Positions 1-6,524 of a stretch of 64,000 nt of DNA are shown here, in pieces. Source of the stretch: SAR202 cluster bacterium bin90. GTDB lineage: Bacteria; Chloroflexota; Dehalococcoidia; Lucifugimonadales; JADFKI01. The DNA lies in contig MPND01000003.1 in NCBI GenBank assembly GCA_002238855.1, positions 62,001-126,000 on the forward strand, in the 5' to 3' direction. The translations under genes were made by a program, and so were the position numbers. The notes under the pieces were generated by a model. It worked only from the letters and a program-made list of their open reading frames with translations. It was not told the DNA's origin and searched no databases. The first letter of the stretch is position 1; the number at the start of each line of letters is the position of its first letter.

Positions 1-26
1 CTGGTGTCTATGTTCTCGGACACCGG
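1..26 (-). terminator. Hairpin downstream of the TIR-like gene
   Basis: An 8-bp stem (1-8 with 19-26, one G-T pair) encloses a 10-nt loop about 50 bases past the stop of the minus-strand TIR-like gene. Any T-tract would lie outside the window, so a role as terminator is only a guess. Confidence 0.3.
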
Positions 27-74
27 AAAATTGGAGATTCGTGCCGGAGTTGAAATCGGCCGGATTCGCCGCCT

Positions 75-1139
75 TTATGCCGAAACGCTGATGACACCCG
101 CTCTGTGCAATGCAATCAGTAATCCCATGCCGGATTCGCCGGGACGGTCGTGGTCGAAGTCCAAGTGACTGAGCCCGTCGAGGTTGATGCTCAGACTGGC
201 ACCGCCTTCGTGCAACAATACAACGCGATCTTCGAAGAGCACCGAGGCGGCACCGAGCATGCCTATCATCTTGTCGCGAGACGACCAGGCATTATCGCCA
301 CTGCGGAATACGAGAACAGCCGCACTTGATTCCCTCATCGCCACAGAAACTTCTTCGGATACTAGGAATCCGGTATCCTCCTCCGGTATCTGCGGGCTGG
401 CACAATGGATTCCGAATTCATCCAGCATTGTAGCCACGTATTTCGCAGCATCAGATTCTCCGATATGGCCAATAAAAATAGTCCTTGTAGACTCGACTGC
501 CGGATCCAAATAGACTGGTGACTCAGGATTTGGGCGCGGTTCAATCCGAGTTCCAGTCTCCTCCTGAGTAGAGCTCCACGCAGCTTCCGGTGCGTCTGGC
601 AAATTGTCCACCTCTGGGAGTTTGACCAGATATTCGCCATCAGCCTCTGAAATGATTCCCGCAAATTCCCCGTTATCGCGGAGGATGCGGAGACATTCCT
701 CAGTCAAGTCCTCGCGCACACCCAGATCTCGTTGGAGAATACTTCGCAGATTGGCGTTCCGAGGAAGGCGCTTGCCGTCGAGCATGTCGTAGAATCTGCC
801 GAATGTGTCGGGGTACTTCGCAGCCTGGATTAATGCCGACACGCGTTCGATGTGATTTTCGGATGAGACAGCAATCCCTCCTAGTTCTGTAAGGCTAATG
901 TCGGGGTCATTGTAGCCGCCTTCTGTGAGACCATACGCGGCCGAGGCGTTCAGACGGATGGTGAACGCGCTGCTTTTTGGGGTTGTGCCAAGCGCGCGTG
1001 CAAGCAGTTCTCTGTCGAATGGAAGGCCGGCGTTTTCCCGATAAATGGTTTGCGCAACACTCAGCGCGTCCTCCAACGTGTACGAAGGATAAGGTCTTGT
1101 AATTCTGGTCCGCCTACCGACATCAGTAGCTTGCACCAT
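75..1139 (-). CDS. TIR-like nucleotide-binding domain protein with N-terminal helical/winged-helix region
   Basis: 354 aa from the ATG at 1139, chosen because AAGGAGAG lies 7 bases upstream; an ATG-less extension to 1190 is open but has no comparable site. The N-terminal half (about 10-175) is a helical module with SxYGLTEGGY and ISLTELG motifs, of the kind found in front of bacterial TIR-like domains. The C-terminal half (about 220-354) starts with IFIGH, contains AAVLVF and GAASVLFEDRVVLLHE, and resembles the predicted nucleotide-binding TIR-like family used as effectors in some anti-phage systems. In that family the strand-helix junction usually carries a Glu (FELG-like); here it reads IGMLG, so NADase activity is doubtful. 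A consensus promoter precedes it. No obvious partner gene is adjacent. A sensor or regulatory role is equally possible. Confidence 0.72.
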   Translation of the reverse strand: MVQATDVGRRTRITRPYPSYTLEDALSVAQTIYRENAGLPFDRELLARALGTTPKSSAFTIRLNASAAYGLTEGGYNDPDISLTELGGIAVSSENHIERVSALIQAAKYPDTFGRFYDMLDGKRLPRNANLRSILQRDLGVREDLTEECLRILRDNGEFAGIISEADGEYLVKLPEVDNLPDAPEAAWSSTQEETGTRIEPRPNPESPVYLDPAVESTRTIFIGHIGESDAAKYVATMLDEFGIHCASPQIPEEDTGFLVSEEVSVAMRESSAAVLVFRSGDNAWSSRDKMIGMLGAASVLFEDRVVLLHEGGASLSINLDGLSHLDFDHDRPGESGMGLLIALHRAGVISVSA

Positions 1140-1226
1140 CGAAGCTCTCCTTCCCCACAGCCGATCAAGAGTGACCCTGATATATACCACCAGATCGCCG
1201 CTCTCGGAGGAACGACTACATGAATG

Positions 1227-1255
1227 AATATAGGTGAGGTTGATTTTCCTGTCAA
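1227..1255 (-). promoter_or_regulatory. Sigma70-type promoter of the TIR-like gene
   Basis: Read on the minus strand, TTGACA (1255-1250), a 17-bp spacer and TATATT (1232-1227) form a near-perfect promoter. The predicted transcript start is near 1220, giving an untranslated leader of about 80 bases before the ATG at 1139. Confidence 0.65.
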
Positions 1256-1261
1256 GTTCGC

Positions 1262-1332
1262 TTTTCAGCGCTTCAGAATATCTTTCCTAGTCTATGTAGG
1301 CACCTAAGCTATTTCATTCTGAGCGCTGAAAA
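1262..1332. repeat. 11-bp inverted repeat with repeated GAATATCT in the divergent control region
   Basis: TTTTCAGCGCT at 1262-1272 is mirrored exactly by AGCGCTGAAAA at 1322-1332. GAATATCT also occurs in direct orientation at 1276-1283 and 1334-1341. The pair lies just upstream of the TIR-like promoter and upstream of the protease gene, so it could be an operator or a structured leader. The rest of 1140-1543 shows no gene. Confidence 0.5.
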
Positions 1333-1543
1333 AGAATATCTACCTTTTATCGGTAATTCTTCACTGAGTTGCCGCTGCTATTGGAGCACCTCCATTTCTT
1401 GGCAATTTCGACAATCTTGCGCAAAGCGGATCGCTCCCACTCAGTTCGGGATCTCTGCCACTCGGTGTTGTCTAGGTGGGCGCGTGTTAGAATGGGTGCA
1501 GAGGCGCAATTTAGCGCAGACTAGGATCCCAGGTGAAATAAAA

Positions 1544-2980
1544 TTGCCTTACTTATCAAGTTTCAGACGTTGGAGTATTGCTGCGGCCGGTCTCACATTG
1601 CTAGTAGCGGCAGCCTGCCAGATGGAATCAGGCGTTGAGCCCCAGCAGGCTCCAACCTCCGCAGCAGAAACCGCGGTATCGGCAGAGTCCACTGTTGCCG
1701 CAGCACCCGCACCGGCAAGCGTTCCGTCTGAAACACCAACTTCTTTTGCCTCCAATGACGGCGGGACTTCGGCTGTCAAGGAACTGCCGACCAGGACACC
1801 AAGCGAAACTATTTCCCCAGACGCTCCCCTACTCCCCGAGCTGATTACACAGGAAATGCCTCTCGAGGTGCCCGAAGGTGTGCCCGAGGAGCTTGCCGTT
1901 GTGTGGCAGGTATGGTCGATGCTTGCTTCCGAGCATGTGGACCGTGGCACGTTCGACCCGGAGATATTCACCGAAGCGTCCATCAGAGGGATGTTGGTCG
2001 CACTCGATGATCCTCACACTAACTACGTCAGACCCGATGTGTTCAATATTGAGAATGAAGACATACGCGGGCGATTCGAGGGTATCGGGGCTCATGTGTC
2101 AATGAACGCGGACGGGCGGCTTGTGGTCGTCGCGCCGATCGCTGACAGTCCGGCGGAGAAGGCTGGCATCCGCCCCGGAGATATCATCCTGGAGGTGGAC
2201 GGTGAAAGTATTGTGGGATCGAGCCTGATCGAGGCTGTCTCAAAGATCCGAGGTCCACGTGGCAGTAAGGTGTTACTTCTCGTTCAGCATGTGGGAAGTG
2301 TGGACAAGGTTGTAATCGAGGTGGAAAGAGGAGTCATACCGTTGCAAAGCGTCTTGCTGCGCAGCGAACCCGGGCACCGCATAGCGCACATCAGACTCAC
2401 GAACTTCTACGAGGACACGGCCGACAGACTCGCGGAGGAAATTCGTGAGGCACTGGATGCCGGATCTGAGGGCGTGGTGCTTGATCTAAGGGACAATCCT
2501 GGCGGACTCTTGAATTCAGTCGTAGATGTAACAAGCCTATTCTTAGAAGAGGGGCTGATCTTATATGAGATGGACGGCGAGGGAAATCGCAGAGACTGGG
2601 TAGTCAGGAAGAACGACGATGTGCTGGAGGAGGTTCCACTCGTCATACTTGCGAACCAGTTCAGCGCAAGCGCAAGCGAAATCCTTGTGGGGGCACTGCA
2701 AGACCACGACCGCGCAACGGTTGTGGGCAAGAAGACATTCGGCAAAGGAAGCGTGAACATTCTGCGTCAGCTGGACAATGGCGGCGGACTTTTTATCACA
2801 TTTGCGCGCTGGTTCACACCGGACGGTCGCCTAATCGACCGTAATGGGCTTGAACCGGATATCGAAGTTACCCACGGAGACCCGCAGCAAGAAGACATCA
2901 GGCAACTGGAAAGGGCGGTCGAGACGCTTGAAGACGAACTCCATCAGAGCGCTCCATCAGCTGTAAGGCCGGCGGCATGA
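1544..2980 (+). CDS. S41-family C-terminal processing peptidase, predicted lipoprotein
   Basis: 478 aa from a TTG at 1544. AGGTGA lies upstream, and the product then starts with a basic stretch (FRRW), a hydrophobic segment and a lipobox-like LVAAAC with Cys near residue 25. A GTG at 1484 adds 20 residues that would spoil the signal peptide. A low-complexity Ala/Pro/Ser/Thr linker (about 26-105) follows. Next come a PDZ domain (around GIGAHV to RPGDIILEVDG) and the S41 catalytic domain, with the Ser in FSASASEI and the Lys in FGKGSV, the usual Ser-Lys dyad. Such proteases trim or degrade exported proteins outside the membrane. The stop overlaps the start of smpB by 4 bases (ATGA), so the two are probably co-translated. 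Confidence 0.93.
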   Translation: MPYLSSFRRWSIAAAGLTLLVAAACQMESGVEPQQAPTSAAETAVSAESTVAAAPAPASVPSETPTSFASNDGGTSAVKELPTRTPSETISPDAPLLPELITQEMPLEVPEGVPEELAVVWQVWSMLASEHVDRGTFDPEIFTEASIRGMLVALDDPHTNYVRPDVFNIENEDIRGRFEGIGAHVSMNADGRLVVVAPIADSPAEKAGIRPGDIILEVDGESIVGSSLIEAVSKIRGPRGSKVLLLVQHVGSVDKVVIEVERGVIPLQSVLLRSEPGHRIAHIRLTNFYEDTADRLAEEIREALDAGSEGVVLDLRDNPGGLLNSVVDVTSLFLEEGLILYEMDGEGNRRDWVVRKNDDVLEEVPLVILANQFSASASEILVGALQDHDRATVVGKKTFGKGSVNILRQLDNGGGLFITFARWFTPDGRLIDRNGLEPDIEVTHGDPQQEDIRQLERAVETLEDELHQSAPSAVRPAA

Positions 2981-3456
2981 AGAAAAAGAAAGAGTCAGGC
3001 GCCAAGCAAAAGCAGAGCGGCACCATCGTCAATAACCGCAGGGCGCGGAGGAATTACGACGTTCTCGACACCGTCGAGGCGGGACTGGTCCTCACTGGAA
3101 CCGAGATAAAGGCAATAAGAGAAGGGCGTGTAAACCTCAGCGACGCCTACGGAAAGCCAGAAGGCGGCGAATTGTGGCTGGTCAACATGCACATCGCGCA
3201 GTATTCAGCTGGGTCTCGCAATAACCATGAGCCAACCCGCCCGCGTAAACTTCTGCTTCATAAGGATGAGATAGTCAGACTGTCGCGCCAGGTGTCCGAA
3301 AGAGGGCTGACCCTGGTCCCGATGCGACTGTATATCCGGCGTCACAGGGCGAAGGTAGAGATTGCGGTCGCACGTGGTCGGAAGTTGTTTGACAAGCGCC
3401 GTGCGATGATTGACCGGGAGAGGGAGCGGGAGGCGATGCAGGCAGTTCGGCGATAA
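2977..3456 (+). CDS. smpB: SsrA-binding protein SmpB
   Basis: 159 aa, the normal length. SmpB binds tmRNA and brings it to stalled ribosomes for trans-translation. Family marks include NRRARRNYDVLDTVEAGLVL with GTEIKAIREGRVNL near the N-terminus, and a basic C-terminal tail (KLFDKRRAMIDRERER) that enters the empty mRNA channel. The start codon overlaps the protease stop. tmRNA itself is not next door: the following 190 bases are too short and lack its ends. Confidence 0.97.
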   Translation: MKKKKESGAKQKQSGTIVNNRRARRNYDVLDTVEAGLVLTGTEIKAIREGRVNLSDAYGKPEGGELWLVNMHIAQYSAGSRNNHEPTRPRKLLLHKDEIVRLSRQVSERGLTLVPMRLYIRRHRAKVEIAVARGRKLFDKRRAMIDREREREAMQAVRR

Positions 3457-3528
3457 GGATGTGGCGCCCTACCCGACTATCGCTCGGTATCTGCGGACGT
3501 TGCAATTTGCAGATGTGCTGATCTATTA

Positions 3529-3548
3529 CCGGGTGTCAACTCACCCGG
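3529..3548 (+). terminator. Short hairpin after smpB
   Basis: CCGGGTG and CACCCGG form a 7-bp stem with a 6-nt loop about 70 bases after smpB. No clear T-run follows, so it may only protect or attenuate the transcript. Confidence 0.35.
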
Positions 3549-3580
3549 ACTTATAGAATAGGCGAATTGAGCAAATGAAG

Positions 3581-3612
3581 AGAGCGCCGATTCGATATCG
3601 AATCGGCGCTCT
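3581..3612. terminator. Bidirectional terminator between smpB and the small HTH gene
   Basis: A perfect 32-base palindrome (16-bp arms, 3581-3596 and 3597-3612) lies between two convergent genes. TTGCTTTCACTT follows on the plus side. It is the strongest hairpin in this gap and probably ends transcription from both sides. Confidence 0.65.
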
Positions 3613-3649
3613 TGCTTTCACTTCTTCCTGTGGACCGGTTCGGTAAGAT

Positions 3650-3874
3650 TTAGCCCATACGCTTTACTTCCAGAGTCTCACCGGGAGCGAGGGCAACTCG
3701 CCTGACGATGATGTCCAGCTTCAGCAGCCAGTAGCCGAGGGTGGCCTTGCTGACTCCGAGGTAGTCTGCGGTAGCGGACAGGCCGTTCTCCGTGACCATC
3801 TCAGGCAGGAGCTTCTCAAGCGGCTGATTGAACTTCTCTTCAACTGCCAGCATCTTCTTGGTCTTGCGCCTCAT
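3650..3874 (-). CDS. Small helix-turn-helix protein
   Basis: 74 aa, start supported by AAGGAGGGAG 5 bases before the ATG. A basic N-terminus (MRRKTKK) is followed by a short helix and a probable HTH at about 30-55: LSATADYLGVSKATLGYWLL, with the pattern of helix, Gly turn and recognition helix (VSKATLGYW). The C-terminal 20 residues may form a strand-rich tail. It is probably a small DNA-binding protein, perhaps autoregulatory, since its upstream region carries repeated AACCTATT motifs. No specific family name can be given. Confidence 0.7.
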   Translation of the reverse strand: MRRKTKKMLAVEEKFNQPLEKLLPEMVTENGLSATADYLGVSKATLGYWLLKLDIIVRRVALAPGETLEVKRMG

Positions 3875-3911
3875 ATGTCTCCCTCCTTGGAGTTAAATTA
3901 GACTTTGGTTT

Positions 3912-4018
3912 AACCTATTGAACACATATTAGCGTTGCTCCATATAATGGGTCAATGCCTTTTTCAACACTTTTCTTTAATTTTCTGATGGTTTCCAGGT
4001 CGTTCAAACCTATTCAAC
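3912..4018. repeat. Pair of near-identical 12-mers upstream of the small HTH gene
   Basis: AACCTATTGAAC (3912-3923) and AACCTATTCAAC (4007-4018) differ at one base and lie in an AT-rich 200-base control region between two divergent genes. They may be operator sites for the adjacent HTH protein. Confidence 0.4.
3926..3955 (-). promoter_or_regulatory. Promoter of the small HTH gene
   Basis: On the minus strand, TTGACC (3955-3950), an 18-bp spacer and TAATAT (3931-3926). The start of transcription would fall near the AACCTATTGAAC motif, as expected if that motif is a repressor site. Confidence 0.5.
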
Positions 4019-4115
4019 GGTTTTCAATTTATTTCTAGCTCATTTTACCTCGTGGCAAGAAATGTAGTGTAAAATGCTCATCTACAGGCAGAAGGCAACA
4101 GATCTGGGGAGGTGT

Positions 4116-4616
4116 ATGCAGGTGATCCGAGAAACATTGAGGCGTGTGCGACGCAACCATGCGCTAGAGCATGCTACGGTCACATTCATGCTGGACGAAG
4201 GCGTGCAAGGACCACTTGGCGGATACTCGACTCCGTGGGGGTTCATCATCGCCGGAAGACTCTCCGCAGAACAGCTGGCTCGCATAGTTGACAATGCGCT
4301 CGAAAGCCTCAGCGAGGGGCGGAGTGAACTGGCTATATCACCTCACTGCGGTACCAATATGGCCGTAGCTGCGCTATTCTCCGGTGTCTTGACTAGGCTG
4401 GTGCTGGGGAGAGAGAGGCGTGGTAGATGGAAGAGGCTACCGCTGGTGCTCGCCGCCGTTGTGGTAGGAGCGGTACTTAGTAGGCCCGTCGGCAATGCAA
4501 TCCAGAAACGTTTTACCACCTTGTCCGAGATGGATGGGCTGGAAATCATCAGCATACAGAAGATATGGCCGGGAGACGAACCGCGCCTTCATCGCGTAAG
4601 GACTCGGATGCCATAG
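4116..4616 (+). CDS. DUF6391-type membrane protein
   Basis: 166 aa from the ATG at 4116. A GTG at 4122 has better spacing (9 bases) from the GGGGAGG at about 4107, and an upstream ATG at 4074 lacks a ribosome site. The motif RRNHALEHATV near the N-terminus is typical of a family of small membrane proteins of unknown function seen in Chloroflexota and Cyanobacteria. A hydrophobic region follows (LAISPHCGTNMAVAALFSG), then a basic loop, then a membrane segment (LPLVLAAVVVGAVLS). No biochemical role is known. The tRNA-Arg gene follows on the same strand but has its own promoter. Confidence 0.75.
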   Translation: MQVIRETLRRVRRNHALEHATVTFMLDEGVQGPLGGYSTPWGFIIAGRLSAEQLARIVDNALESLSEGRSELAISPHCGTNMAVAALFSGVLTRLVLGRERRGRWKRLPLVLAAVVVGAVLSRPVGNAIQKRFTTLSEMDGLEIISIQKIWPGDEPRLHRVRTRMP

Positions 4617-4639
4617 CGACGTCTTCCCTGCCCCATTGC

Positions 4640-4668
4640 TTGACCGAGCTTTCGGGCGTTGCTACACT
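4640..4668 (+). promoter_or_regulatory. Promoter of tRNA-Arg
   Basis: TTGACC (4640-4645), a 17-bp spacer and TACACT (4663-4668), about 22 bases before the mature tRNA 5' end. Confidence 0.55.
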
Positions 4669-4690
4669 TTCTAATAGACAGTCCAGTTGC

Positions 4691-4767
4691 GTCCCTGTAG
4701 CTCAGTTGGATAGAGCGGCTGCCTTCTAAGCAGCGGGTCGCGGGTTCAAATCCTGCCAGGGACGCCA
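4691..4767 (+). tRNA. tRNA-Arg (anticodon TCT)
   Basis: The 77-nt cloverleaf has acceptor GTCCCTG paired with CAGGGAC, a D-arm with AGTTGGAT, an anticodon stem GCTGC/GCAGC around CTTCTAA, and a T-loop GGTTCAAATC. Discriminator G and CCA are encoded. It reads AGA codons. Confidence 0.97.
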
Positions 4768-4840
4768 ATCCCCACACCACCGCCTTCTTCCGCCAACTTG
4801 CCTTTCTTTCCTGAGTCAAGCTGCTGAGTGACCCCATTGC

Positions 4841-4909
4841 ATATTAACATATGTAATCTCGCAATTTAGCAGGATAGCTGTCTGATAGCGGGTCGGCATA
4901 TGTTAATAT
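4841..4909. repeat. 13-bp perfect inverted repeat
   Basis: ATATTAACATATG (4841-4853) and CATATGTTAATAT (4897-4909) are exact reverse complements 43 bases apart. Each arm itself contains the palindromes TTAA and CATATG, a layout typical of paired operator sites. Confidence 0.5.
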
Positions 4910-5083
4910 TGTTATTGCTCTCTAAGCTCCTATTGAGTCGGTTTCTTAGTATCCACCTCACCTAGCATTGCCGTCACCTCCTAATCTGGCTGATATGGGT
5001 GAACTGTGCTCCGTTTGCAGTAACTTCATCGGATTCGGCTAATAATGCCGGTACATTGGCTCAGAAAAAGTGAATTCCCCGCA

Positions 5084-5108
5084 GAATGCTCGGAGAGCGC
5101 ATTTTTTT
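5084..5108 (+). terminator. Possible intrinsic terminator in the gene-poor region
   Basis: AATGC (5084-5088) pairs with GCATT (5099-5103) and is followed by a run of T. The stem is short. No coding gene ends here, so it could close an unannotated short transcript. Confidence 0.3.
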
Positions 5109-5744
5109 GACGCATGAGGGTCAAGATACTAGTGAAAGCAGTTACTAACCACTAATTTTCGGTCAAGACGATGTAATAGCTTAGGGCGGAACATACTCTC
5201 TGAACAAGGTCATCTCAGAGATCTGTGTCCCCTGAGTCGAAAGGAGATTTCAGAGTCAAGCGCTTTCAAGTACTAATTTATGCGTATTGGTTGGGAATCA
5301 GCGCACTTTCATCAATTCGCGCCATTGATGTGGTGATTAACCTAACGGCTGCAAGTGCATGCCTGTCCTACATGCGCTGAACGGTAGAATTCACTGGCGA
5401 TAGCCGATTTGAATAGGTAACTCCTACATTCCCGATTCACACTATGATCTCTTGTCCACTCACCGAATGAATGAAAATCGGCGACATGCTCAGCCAAACC
5501 CCTCCCCTACCCTGCTTTGTCCTTTGTCTATCCACTTTCTTAAACTTTTCGAAGCGAATTCCTAGGAATACTCTTATCTATGCCCTGCCAACTGTGCTGG
5601 ATTTCCAGAGACACTTCCCAAACCGTGCGAATGCTTGGGCCTGTGGAGTTGGACGAAATCGGCGAGACCTCGTCCACTGTGTTATATTTGTCGCATCATT
5701 GTGGGCTCCGGCGGTAGAGCGCAATCAAATAAGGTAGGACATAA

Positions 5745-6401
5745 ATGACAGAGAGTTTTTCCGAAGTTTTGCGACAAGAGGCACTGCCAATCTGGGAGAG
5801 CATCTTCGCGCACCCATTTCTTGAGGAGATCCAAGCGGCGTCACTGCCGGTGGAGAAGTTCCGCTATTATGTCGAGCAGGACTACCACTATCTTGCAGGT
5901 TTCGGCCAAGTAGTAGCAACGGCACTTTCTAAGGCGCCGGACTCCCGGACACTTCGAAGGCTCACCCGGCGAATCACCGCACCAGTAGAACGTCCACTGC
6001 ATGGCAAGATGTTCGAACTGCTCGCGATGAATGAAGAAGATGTGGAAGAAGTAGCGCTCTCCCCTACAAACGCTGCATATATCAATCATATGCAGACTGC
6101 TGCCTCCGTGGGCGGCGTGGGTGAAGCCGCCGCCGCACTTCTGCCCTGCCCGTGGACCTATCATGAGATTGGCTCAAAGATCTCGGTTCCGGAGCACCCG
6201 ATTTACAGCTACTGGGCGGAACCTTACCGGGATGGCTTACTGGAGGAGAGCACGGCAGCGTGGCGTGAACTTGTTGATGAGTTTGCGGCGAACGGTGGAC
6301 CGGCTGTGCGAGAGGCAATGCGAAGTGCGTTCATCACCAGCTCGCGCTATGAGTTTATGTTCTGGTCGATGGCGTACAACATGGAGAGGTGGCCTGTCTA
6401 A
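5745..6401 (+). CDS. tenA: TenA-family aminopyrimidine aminohydrolase (thiaminase II type)
   Basis: 218 aa, the usual size. TenA hydrolyses degraded thiamine pyrimidines (aminomethyl-HMP) so that the pyrimidine can be reused for thiamine synthesis. The active-site set is present at the expected places: Asp46 and Tyr49 in QDYHYL, Tyr112 in NAAYINHM, Cys135 in LLPCPWTYHEIG, and Glu202 in SRYEFMFW. It starts behind AAGGTAGGA. A second thiamine gene, thiE, is in the window at 27.5 kb, but neither has a visible TPP riboswitch. The next gene starts 123 bases downstream. Confidence 0.92.
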   Translation: MTESFSEVLRQEALPIWESIFAHPFLEEIQAASLPVEKFRYYVEQDYHYLAGFGQVVATALSKAPDSRTLRRLTRRITAPVERPLHGKMFELLAMNEEDVEEVALSPTNAAYINHMQTAASVGGVGEAAAALLPCPWTYHEIGSKISVPEHPIYSYWAEPYRDGLLEESTAAWRELVDEFAANGGPAVREAMRSAFITSSRYEFMFWSMAYNMERWPV

Positions 6402-6524
6402 CGGCGAGCTGGCAGAACTAGGATCCCATGGCTCCCCCCGACACTGCCCATTCAGTTACAAATGCTCCTTAGGAAGGGCCGAGGCGAGAGAAGAAATGCA
6501 GACCAGCAGAATAAGGAGGTCGGC

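Larger units (their letters stand above)
4768..5744. other. Long intergenic region without a convincing gene
   Basis: About 980 bases between tRNA-Arg and tenA. No open frame here has a ribosome site plus protein-like composition; the longest plus-strand frame (5471-5737) is Cys/Arg-rich and unlike a real protein. I found no tmRNA, RNase P, SRP or 6S RNA landmarks and no TPP-riboswitch core. It does hold an inverted repeat (4841-4909), a hairpin with a T-run (5084-5108) and a possible extended -10 element (TGTTATATT, 5680-5688) before tenA. Confidence 0.6.

Noticed and set aside
3457-3649. tmRNA gene next to smpB
   Set aside because: The gap is too short and has neither tmRNA 5'/3' ends nor a T-arm; it holds hairpins only.
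5471-5737. 88-codon open frame before tenA as a gene
   Set aside because: No ribosome site, unusual composition rich in Cys, Arg and Pro, and it overlaps the likely tenA promoter.
5160-5744. TPP riboswitch before tenA (and before thiE)
   Set aside because: The conserved core (CTGAGA with a later ACCTGATCTGG-like segment) is absent in both places.
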